A stretch of DNA of 6,419 nt from Candidatus Eiseniibacteriota bacterium (GTDB lineage: Bacteria; Eisenbacteria; RBG-16-71-46; CAIMUX01). Below are positions 1 to 5,586 of this stretch, one piece after another (the first letter of the stretch is position 1; each line of letters begins with the position of its first letter). The position numbers and the translations under genes are program-made. The notes beneath the pieces are model-generated. The model did not search any database. It was not told the DNA's origin and worked only from the letters and a program-made list of their open reading frames with translations. Location of the stretch: NCBI GenBank assembly GCA_020431745.1, contig JAGQHR010000195.1, positions 1 to 6,419 of the forward strand. Direction: 5' to 3'.

Positions 1-310
1 CGTAGCAGATCGTCACCGTCTCGAACCCGCGATGCGGATGCTCGCCCACGCCCCGCCGCTGCTTCGACGGCGGAAACTCCCGCGGAGCCGCGTAGTCGAG
101 CAACAGAAACGGGCTCGTCTCCGCCCCCATCTCCGAATAGGAGAAGAGCGAGCGCACCGCGAATCCGTCGCCGACCCAGTGACCGGGTGGTTGATCATGC
201 ACGGAGACGACTTCCTTGCGCACGCGTGTGGACTCGGTCCGCGACGGCACATCCGCCGCGTCGGTTGGCGCAACAGCACGGGTGGCGGTCGACTTCATGG
301 GCTCGTTCAC
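1..310 (-). CDS. Pirin family protein, N-terminal part (runs off left edge)
   Basis: The 103 codons present read as the N-terminal half of the first cupin domain of a pirin. The diagnostic stretch is near residues 44-101: HWVGDGF, then VRSLFSY, SPFLLLDY, and GVGEHPHRGFETVTI. His91 and His93 match the first two metal-binding histidines of pirins; the later His/Glu ligands lie beyond the window. Pirins are cupin-fold, usually iron-binding, cytoplasmic proteins; some bacterial ones oxidise quercetin, others bind metabolic enzymes, so the exact role is open. I start it at GTG 310-308 because GGAGG at 320-316 lies 5 bases upstream; the in-frame ATG at 298-296 is 17 bases from that site. The first 28 or so residues are low-complexity and Ala/Thr-rich, not conserved. 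It is transcribed in the same direction as the transporter behind it, across a 227-base gap, so it probably has its own promoter. The family call is firm; function is not. Confidence 0.93.
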   Translation of the reverse strand, partial: MNEPMKSTATRAVAPTDAADVPSRTESTRVRKEVVSVHDQPPGHWVGDGFAVRSLFSYSEMGAETSPFLLLDYAAPREFPPSKQRRGVGEHPHRGFETVTICY

Positions 311-315
311 AGGAT

Positions 316-320
316 CCTCC
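316..320 (-). promoter_or_regulatory. Shine-Dalgarno site of the pirin gene
   Basis: The minus strand reads GGAGG here, 5 bases before GTG (310-308). This decides the start in favour of GTG over the in-frame ATG four codons later. Confidence 0.6.
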
Positions 321-472
321 GTTGTCGGGAACGTTTGCTCGGTTGCTCGCTTCGCTCGTTCCGATCGGGTGCTGCCGGGCATCCGACGGCGCTCCCGTCG
401 TGCGGAGCGTTCGCCCGGCCATTCCACCGGGCACGACCTTGAGATGCAGCAGCTCCGGAACCGGTTGGGCGG

Positions 473-500
473 GACACCCGGCGGTGTCTGCGGCGACACC
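473..500. terminator. Alternating inverted repeats 3' of the transporter; possible terminator
   Basis: GACACC (473-478), GGTGTC (483-488) and GACACC (495-500) form two perfect 6-bp stems that share the middle arm, with loops of 4 and 6 bases, so only one can form at a time. The site lies 38-65 bases beyond the transporter stop, where a minus-strand terminator would be expected. No T-run follows on either strand, so it is not a classical intrinsic terminator. The rest of the 311-537 gap holds no convincing reading frame and no clear -10/-35 pair for the pirin gene. It could equally be chance structure in GC-rich DNA. Confidence 0.25.
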
Positions 501-537
501 CCGTTCCGTGCCAGCCGGGTCAGGTCGAGGGGTCCGT

Positions 538-1779
538 CTACCGGCGTCCCGAGGCCATCCGCACCGCGTCCGGCATCCGCCGCAGCCGCAGCATGGAGAT
601 CGAACCCACGACCGGGCCCAAGGCGAGCATCGGAAAGGCCTTGGCCCAACCGAAGTGGTGCATCAACGGAGGGATCGCCTGGATGGTCAGCATGGTCAGC
701 AGGAACCCGAGGCTGGTCTGGATCGTCAGGGCGGTTCCGACGTAGCGCGGGTCGGACAGCTCGCTGACCGCGGCGCTGAACTGCGCGCTGTCGGCTACCA
801 CCGCGAATCCCCAGATCAGGCACAACACCGTGAGCGCGCCCGGGGCTGCGAACAGGAGGCCGGCTACCAGACAGCAGCTCCCGGAGACGACCAGGCTCGC
901 GACGGTGATCGTGGTTCGGCCCAGGCGATCGGCCAGAACGCCCGCCAGCACGGATCCCACTCCGCCGATCGCGATCATGCCGAAGCCGGCGATCCGCGCG
1001 CTCTGCGTCGACCAACCCGCGCGGGCGTACGCGTCCAGGAGAAACAGCGGCACCCAGGTCCAGGCGGCATACAGCTCCCACATGTGACCCAGGTAGCCGA
1101 GGTTCGCGGCGCGCACGGTGGGGTTGGCGAAGGCACGCCCCACGTAGCGCCAGTCGAAGGGGGCCGCGCCCAGTCCGAAGGGGCCTTCCCGGACTCCAGC
1201 GAGAACGAGCGCACCACCCAGGACGGCCAATCCGGATGCGAGGAAAAGCACGCGCGGCCATGGAGGCATGCCCGTGCTCCCGAAAATTGCGTTCAGGAGG
1301 TGGGGAGACGCGGTTCCCACCGTGATCGCTCCGACGAGGATCCCGATCCCGAGCCCGCGATCCTCCCGGCACCAGGTCGCCACCAGCTTCATCCCCGGCG
1401 GATAGATGCCGGCCATCGTGACGCCGGTCGCGAAGCGCAACCCGAGGGCGAGCGCCACCTGCGCGTCAGAACCACCCTGGCACCAAGTGGGGATCGCCGC
1501 CGTGCAACCGGCACCCAAGAGAGCGCACGCCGCGATCAGGGTCCGGGGAGAGATCCGGTCGGAGACATTGAAGATCGCGCTCAGGAGCGCTCCCGACACG
1601 AAACCGGCCTGGACCGTCATCGTCATCCAAGCTTGCCTGGATCCGTTCAGCTGCCAATCGCGCGCGAGCTGGGGTACCACGGCGGAGGCCGAAAACCACA
1701 GCGTCATCGCGAAAAGCTCGGCGATGGCGAGGAAACCGAGGGCGCTCCACTTGGACGGTCCGTGAGGGCGTGAATCCAT
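538..1779 (-). CDS. Major facilitator superfamily (MFS) transporter
   Basis: A 413-residue integral membrane protein of the usual size for a 12-helix MFS permease. Hydrophobic segments run throughout, beginning about residue 12 (SALGFLAIAELFAMTLWFSA). The loop between helices 2 and 3 has a degenerate motif A (NVSDRISPRT, 71-80). The matching loop in the second half is canonical (GVLADRLGRTT, 280-290). GIYPPGMKL (124-132) falls in the helix 4 region and resembles cyanate/nitrate-type MFS proteins, but substrate cannot be read from this. I start at ATG 1779-1777, directly before the first helix; no good Shine-Dalgarno is visible there. The frame stays open upstream to about 2061, but that stretch is Arg-rich, non-membrane and antisense to the peptidase gene, so I exclude it. 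It is divergent from the amidoligase operon across 112 bases and could import a substrate or export a product of it; that is inference from position only. Confidence 0.92.
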   Translation of the reverse strand: MDSRPHGPSKWSALGFLAIAELFAMTLWFSASAVVPQLARDWQLNGSRQAWMTMTVQAGFVSGALLSAIFNVSDRISPRTLIAACALLGAGCTAAIPTWCQGGSDAQVALALGLRFATGVTMAGIYPPGMKLVATWCREDRGLGIGILVGAITVGTASPHLLNAIFGSTGMPPWPRVLFLASGLAVLGGALVLAGVREGPFGLGAAPFDWRYVGRAFANPTVRAANLGYLGHMWELYAAWTWVPLFLLDAYARAGWSTQSARIAGFGMIAIGGVGSVLAGVLADRLGRTTITVASLVVSGSCCLVAGLLFAAPGALTVLCLIWGFAVVADSAQFSAAVSELSDPRYVGTALTIQTSLGFLLTMLTIQAIPPLMHHFGWAKAFPMLALGPVVGSISMLRLRRMPDAVRMASGRR

Positions 1780-1891
1780 CCGGGAAGGGTGCGCGAGTCG
1801 ACCCCGGGGAGCAAGAGGTGGATCCGTGTGATCGAGTCGCGAGCGACGGAGCCGGTTGCACCCCCGGTCGGCTCGGTCCATCATCGGGCGG
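1780..1891. promoter_or_regulatory. Divergent intergenic region between transporter and peptidase operon
   Basis: This 112-base gap must hold the promoters of the minus-strand transporter and the plus-strand four-gene operon, unless transcripts enter from outside. I cannot point to convincing -35/-10 hexamers. An inverted repeat GTCGC-GA-GCGAC lies at 1836-1847, and CGAGTCG occurs twice in direct orientation (1794-1800 and 1833-1839). These could be binding sites for a shared regulator, though short repeats like these arise by chance in GC-rich DNA. A GGAG at 1848-1851 precedes a TTG at 1856 that is in frame with the peptidase. Confidence 0.4.
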
Positions 1892-2770
1892 ATGGCAACT
1901 CCAAGGAAGAGACCCCACGGGAACCAGAAGAGCGCACCGCGCCGTCCCCGGAAGCGCGGTCGCAAGGCATCCGCGCGGAAGTCTCGGGTCAAGGCCGGAC
2001 GGAAGCGGTCGCCCCGTTCGTTCAAGCTCGAGTTCGACATGCTCCCGCAGCCGGACGCCACGACTTGCGGTCCGACCTGCCTTCACGCGGTCTATCGCTA
2101 CTATGGGGCGCAACGAGATCTGAGCGCGGTGGTCCAGGAGACCAAGGCGCTTTCGGAAGGGGGAACGCTGGCCGTCCTCCTCGGATGCCACGCGTTGCGG
2201 CGCGGTTTTCGCGCGACGATCTACACCTTCAACATTCAGGTCTTCGATCCGACCTGGTTCAAGGCCAAGGTGGACCTCAAGGCGAAGCTCGCCGCGCAGA
2301 GAGCGGCCAAGACGGACCCGAAGCTGCGGCTCGCCTGCGATGCCTACCTCGAGTACCTGGAGCTGGGCGGGGAGATCCGGTTCCGCGACCTCACCACGGC
2401 ACTCATCCGCAATCACCTGAAGGCCGGGGTTCCGATCCTGACCGGGCTTTCTGCGACCTACCTCTATCAGGAGTCGCGGGAAGCTCCGCCGGACGATCGG
2501 CCGGACGACATCGGCGGGGTCCCCTCGGGGCACTTCGTCGTGCTTTGCGGGTACGATGCGACGAGGCGGGAGGTGTTGGTGGCCGACCCGCTCCACCCGA
2601 ACCCGCTCGCGACGAAGCACCACTACAGCATGGACATCAACCGGGTGCTCTGCTCCATTCTATTGGGCATCGTGACGTACGATGCCAATCTGCTGATCCT
2701 CGAACCGGACGAGGAGAAGGCGGCACCGCGAACATCCGGCGGGGAGGTCCGGCGCAAGTCCGGCTCGTGA
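1892..2770 (+). CDS. C39-like (papain-fold) cysteine peptidase with polybasic N-terminus
   Basis: A 292-residue protein whose core (about 47-270) matches bacteriocin-processing C39 peptidases. All expected catalytic positions are visible: Gln53 (oxyanion) and Cys59 in QPDATTCGPTCL, His214 in GHFVVLCGYD, and Asp232 in VADPLHPNP. Between the Cys and His parts there is a long segment (about 115-165) rich in Lys/Ala and Leu/Glu, probably helical. Classical C39 domains cleave after Gly-Gly leaders and are fused to ABC exporters; this one stands alone with no membrane segment or transporter fusion. Residues 4-45 carry 20 Arg/Lys and no acidic residue, and there is no hydrophobic core to make them a signal peptide. 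Start is uncertain: ATG 1892 has a weak ribosome site, TTG 1856 has GGAG 4 bases upstream, and ATG 2039 (Met50) would give just the catalytic core. Codons 1-49 keep G/C third bases (38 of 49), so I favour a start at or before 1892. It is the first gene of the operon; its stop is 3 bases before the ligase start. Confidence 0.85.
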   Translation: MATPRKRPHGNQKSAPRRPRKRGRKASARKSRVKAGRKRSPRSFKLEFDMLPQPDATTCGPTCLHAVYRYYGAQRDLSAVVQETKALSEGGTLAVLLGCHALRRGFRATIYTFNIQVFDPTWFKAKVDLKAKLAAQRAAKTDPKLRLACDAYLEYLELGGEIRFRDLTTALIRNHLKAGVPILTGLSATYLYQESREAPPDDRPDDIGGVPSGHFVVLCGYDATRREVLVADPLHPNPLATKHHYSMDINRVLCSILLGIVTYDANLLILEPDEEKAAPRTSGGEVRRKSGS

Positions 2771-2773
2771 CGA

Positions 2774-4234
2774 ATGACCATCCTGGTGGTCGTGAACAAT
2801 CCCAAGAACTGGCCGCTCCACATCGACGGCGTCGAGCTGATCGCCGCCCGTGAGTACCTGACCAATCCGGCCTGGAGCAAGATCCGGGCGGCCAAGGTCT
2901 TCAACCTCTGTCGCTCCTACAGCTACCAGAGCCTGGGGTACTACGTCTCCCTGCTGGCGGAGGCGCGGGGTCATCGACCGCTTCCTGCCGTGAGCACGGT
3001 GCAGGACCTGAAGAATCAGGCCATCCAGCGCCTCGCGTCCGAAGACATCGACGAGCTGATTCAGAAGAATCTGCACACGATCCACTCGGCGGAGTTCGAG
3101 CTCAGCATCTACTTCGGCCGCAACCTCGCTCGCAAGTACGACCGGCTGAGCCTCGGTCTCTTCAACATGTTCCCGGCCCCGCTCCTGCGCGCCAGTTTCA
3201 AGAAGGTGGAAGACCGCTGGACGATGCAGAACATCCGGCCCATCGCGGCCAGCGAGATTCCGCAGTCGCACCGGCCGTTCGTGGTCGAGATGGCCACCGA
3301 GTACTTCGCCGGGCGCGTTCCCTCGCGCCGCAAGAAGACCAACTATCGGTACGACCTGGCGATCCTCATCGATTCGGCCGAGGAGAACCCGCCTTCCAAC
3401 GAGAAGGCGTTGGAGCACTTCAAGCAGGCGGCCGAAGCGTGGAGCATGCACACGACCTTCATCGAGAAAGATGATTACGGTCGGCTCGCGGAGTTCGATG
3501 CGCTCTTCATCCGCGAGACAACGAGTGTCGATCATCACACCTTCCGCTTCGCCGCCCGGGCCGCGGCAGAGGGGATGGTGGTGATCGACGATCCGCAGTC
3601 GATCCTTCGCTGTACGAACAAGGTCTATCTCGCCGAGGTGCTGCAGCGCCACGGAGTGCCGACCCCGCGGTCGGTGGTCGTTCACGAGGACAACTTGCAG
3701 GAAACCCTGGGAAGTCTCGGTCTTCCGTGCATCCTCAAGATGCCGGACAGCGCGTTCTCCCAGGGCGTCTTCAAGATCGACACCGAAGAGGAGTTCGTCG
3801 CCAAGGTCAACGAGATGCTGGAGGAGTCCGACCTCATCATCGCGCAGGAGTTCCTTCCCAGCGAGTTCGATTGGCGGATCGGGGTCCTCAATCGCCAGCC
3901 GCTCTATGCCTGTCGGTACTACATGGCGGATCAGCATTGGCAGATCATCAACTGGAAAGCGGGCGAGGAAGAGGACTACGGCAAGGTTCAGGCGGTGCCG
4001 ATCCACGAAGTCCCGCCGGCCGTCGTACGCAACGCGGTCAAGGCCGCGAACCTCATGGGCGACGGGCTCTACGGCGTTGACATGAAGCAGAAGGGGAAGA
4101 AGGGTTTCGTCATCGAGGTCAACGACAACCCCAGCCTGGATGCGGGCTACGAGGACGGTGTCCTCGGCCCCGCGCTCTACGAACGGGTGATGTCGGTGTT
4201 CGTGCAACGCATCGAAAGCGGCAAACGCGGCTGA
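2774..4234 (+). CDS. RimK-like ATP-grasp ligase with RLAN N-terminal domain
   Basis: A 486-residue protein made of an N-terminal RLAN-type domain (about 1-190: MTILVVVNNPKNWPL, then RSYSYQSLGYYVSLLAEARGH), a pre-ATP-grasp domain (about 191-282) and an ATP-grasp domain (about 283-475). Lys322 in CILKMP fits the ATP-binding lysine. Asp436 (GVDM), Glu448 and Asn450 (IEVNDNPS) fit the metal-binding residues. RimK enzymes use ATP to join an amino acid, often glutamate, to a carboxylate on a protein or peptide through an acyl-phosphate; E. coli RimK (about 300 residues) adds Glu to ribosomal protein S6. This protein is about 190 residues longer and has no S6 gene nearby, so I do not call it rimK. 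The substrate is unknown; the RLAN domain may bind it. ATG 2774 lies 3 bases after the peptidase stop with no strong Shine-Dalgarno, which suggests translational coupling. Cytoplasmic. Family and domain calls are strong, biochemical role inferred. Confidence 0.93.
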   Translation: MTILVVVNNPKNWPLHIDGVELIAAREYLTNPAWSKIRAAKVFNLCRSYSYQSLGYYVSLLAEARGHRPLPAVSTVQDLKNQAIQRLASEDIDELIQKNLHTIHSAEFELSIYFGRNLARKYDRLSLGLFNMFPAPLLRASFKKVEDRWTMQNIRPIAASEIPQSHRPFVVEMATEYFAGRVPSRRKKTNYRYDLAILIDSAEENPPSNEKALEHFKQAAEAWSMHTTFIEKDDYGRLAEFDALFIRETTSVDHHTFRFAARAAAEGMVVIDDPQSILRCTNKVYLAEVLQRHGVPTPRSVVVHEDNLQETLGSLGLPCILKMPDSAFSQGVFKIDTEEEFVAKVNEMLEESDLIIAQEFLPSEFDWRIGVLNRQPLYACRYYMADQHWQIINWKAGEEEDYGKVQAVPIHEVPPAVVRNAVKAANLMGDGLYGVDMKQKGKKGFVIEVNDNPSLDAGYEDGVLGPALYERVMSVFVQRIESGKRG

Positions 4235-4243
4235 GAGAGCACC

Positions 4244-4251
4244 GGGAGGGG
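4244..4251 (+). promoter_or_regulatory. Shine-Dalgarno site for the GCS2-family gene
   Basis: GGGAGGGG sits just before TTG 4254, with about 4 bases between the GGAGG core and the start. It supports the TTG start over the next in-frame ATG (residue 20), which would delete the conserved GIELEY motif. Confidence 0.65.
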
Positions 4252-4253
4252 TT

Positions 4254-5534
4254 TTGGACGAGCGCACTCCGCTTCATCTGTTCGAAGGGTTCGGCATCGA
4301 GCTGGAGTACATGGTCGTGGCGCGGGACTCCCTGTCGATCGCGCCGATCGCGGATCGGATCCTGGAGGCCGTGACCGGCGAGTTCACCGATGTCGAAGAC
4401 GGGGAGATCGCCTGGTCGAACGAGCTGGTTCTCCATGTCATCGAGCTCAAGACGAACGGGCCGGCGGGCCGCTTGACACCGTTGCCGAAGCTCTTCCAGG
4501 CCGACGTGCAGCGGATCAACGGCATCCTCGAGCCGCTGGGGGCCCGGCTCATGCCGACCGCGATGCATCCCTGGATGGATCCGGCGCGCGAGACGCGGCT
4601 CTGGCCGCACGACTACAGCCCGGTCTACGAAGCGTTCGATCGGATCTTCGGCTGCTCCGGGCACGGCTGGTCCAATCTCCAGAGCACGCACCTCAACCTT
4701 CCTTTCGGAAACGACGAGGAGTTCGGGCGCCTGCACGCCGCGATCCGGGTGGTGCTCCCGATCCTGCCCGCGCTGGCCGCGAGCTCGCCCGTCTTCGAGG
4801 GCAGGGCCTCGGGGATTCTCGACAATCGCCTCGAGTTCTATCGGAACAACTCGCGGCGGGTGCCCGCGGTGGCGGGACAGGTCATCCCCGAGCGCGCAGA
4901 CACCCGGCACGCCTACGAACAGGAGATCCTCGAGCGCGTCTACGAGGGACTCGCGCCGTTCGATCCGGACGGTATCCTGCGCTACGAGTGGTCCAATGCC
5001 CGCGGCGCGATCGCGCGTTTCGACCGCGATGCGATCGAGATCCGGGTGTTGGACATCCAGGAGTGTCCGTGGGCCGACCTCGCGGTCGTGGCGGCGATCG
5101 TCTCCGTGCTGCGTGGGTTGATCGACGAACGCTGGGTCCCGCTCGACACGGTGCGGAAGTGGCCGGGCGATCCGCTGGCCGCGCTCTTCCGAACAACGCT
5201 CCGCGACGCAGAGGTGAGCCGGATCGACGATGCCGGTTTCCTCGGCCTCTTCGGATTCCCGGGTACGGGCGCGACGGCGCGCGAGCTGTGGTCCCATCTC
5301 GTCCACCAAACGCTGCTTTCCACGCCGGACGGAGAGGTCTGGCGGGAGCCTGTGGAGCTCATTCTGGAGCAGGGACCTCTGGCGCGACGAATCCTGCGCC
5401 GCCTCGGGGTTTCGGAAGGAGGAGAGGGGCCGACCCCGGCGGTCGAGCCCGGCGTGGTCGCCAAGGAAAGGATCGCCGAGGTCTATGGAGAGCTCTGTGC
5501 CTGTCTCGCCGAGGGACGGTTGTTCCGCGCCTAG
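4254..5534 (+). CDS. GCS2-family carboxylate-amine ligase (glutamate-cysteine ligase-like)
   Basis: A 426-residue protein with the fold signature of the GCS2 group (glutamine synthetase-like active site). Visible motifs are LFEGFGIELEYM (9-20, with Glu16 and Glu18 as likely Mg/ATP ligands), STHLNLPF (His146, Asn148), RNNSRRVPAVAGQVIPE near 200-215, and IEIRVLD (Glu262, Arg264, Asp267). Enzymes of this family form an amide between a carboxylate, typically the gamma-carboxyl of glutamate, and an amine, using ATP. Databases would probably label it glutamate-cysteine ligase, but there is no glutathione synthetase here and its neighbour is an RLAN-RimK ligase, so a dedicated substrate is more likely than glutathione; that is inference. 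It starts with TTG behind a good ribosome site, 19 bases after the previous stop, and belongs to the same operon. Cytoplasmic, no membrane segments. The frame is intact, with no missing motif. Confidence 0.9.
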   Translation: MDERTPLHLFEGFGIELEYMVVARDSLSIAPIADRILEAVTGEFTDVEDGEIAWSNELVLHVIELKTNGPAGRLTPLPKLFQADVQRINGILEPLGARLMPTAMHPWMDPARETRLWPHDYSPVYEAFDRIFGCSGHGWSNLQSTHLNLPFGNDEEFGRLHAAIRVVLPILPALAASSPVFEGRASGILDNRLEFYRNNSRRVPAVAGQVIPERADTRHAYEQEILERVYEGLAPFDPDGILRYEWSNARGAIARFDRDAIEIRVLDIQECPWADLAVVAAIVSVLRGLIDERWVPLDTVRKWPGDPLAALFRTTLRDAEVSRIDDAGFLGLFGFPGTGATARELWSHLVHQTLLSTPDGEVWREPVELILEQGPLARRILRRLGVSEGGEGPTPAVEPGVVAKERIAEVYGELCACLAEGRLFRA

Positions 5535-5549
5535 CCGGGTGCCGAAACT

Positions 5550-5567
5550 CCTTCGACAAGCTCGGGG
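5550..5567. repeat. Possible copy of a dispersed CCTTCGACAAGCTC-type repeat
   Basis: The 18 bases read CCTTCGACAAGCTCGGGG. This is one change away from CCTTCGACAAGCTCAGGG, a motif I recall as a common short intergenic repeat in many high-GC environmental bacteria. It lies in the 52-base gap between the last two genes of the operon. The identification is from memory and a single copy; no other copy is present in the window. Confidence 0.35.
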
Positions 5568-5582
5568 CCGCAAGGCTCGAGC
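5560..5582 (+). promoter_or_regulatory. Hairpin just upstream of the amidohydrolase start
   Basis: GCTCGGG (5560-5566) can pair with CTCGAGC (5576-5582), including one G-U pair, around a 9-base loop that contains AAGG (5572-5575), the only Shine-Dalgarno-like stretch near ATG 5587. If formed in mRNA it ends 4 bases before the start codon and could lower or tune translation of the last gene. It overlaps the possible dispersed repeat. No T-run follows, so it is not an intrinsic terminator. Weak evidence. Confidence 0.2.
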
Positions 5583-5586
5583 GTCG

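Noticed and set aside
187..1773. Long plus-strand open frame (528 codons) opposite the transporter and pirin genes
   Set aside because: Its translation is Arg/Gly/Gln-rich low-complexity with no family motif, and it is antisense to clear MFS and pirin coding. It is a shadow of GC-rich codon use.
1836..1847. GTCGC-GA-GCGAC as a transcription terminator
   Set aside because: A 2-base loop cannot close and there is no T-run. At most it is a small operator-like palindrome.
1780..2061. N-terminal extension of the MFS transporter up to 2061
   Set aside because: The added residues are hydrophilic and Arg-rich, run antisense through the peptidase gene, and precede a normal MFS first helix that has its own ATG at 1779.
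1789..2853. Plus-strand frame of 354 codons overlapping the peptidase gene
   Set aside because: It lies in a different frame from the C39 motifs and gives Arg/Gly/Pro-rich sequence without any family signature.
2774..4234. Calling the ATP-grasp gene rimK (ribosomal S6 glutamate ligase)
   Set aside because: It has an extra N-terminal domain of about 190 residues and amidoligase-type neighbours, and no ribosomal gene is nearby. Only the C-terminal part is RimK-like.
2660..4267. Long minus-strand open frame (535 codons) opposite the ATP-grasp gene
   Set aside because: Antisense to a protein with intact RLAN and ATP-grasp motifs. The translation is His/Arg/Val/Asp-rich, typical of a reverse-complement shadow.
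4119..5573. Long minus-strand open frame (484 codons) opposite the GCS2-family gene
   Set aside because: Arg/Pro/Asp-rich with no recognisable motif, and it fully covers a well-supported gene on the other strand.
5230..5586. Extension of the amidohydrolase frame back to ATG 5230
   Set aside because: This would overlap the GCS2-family gene by about 300 bases with Arg/Ser-rich sequence, and the conserved fold begins just after ATG 5587.
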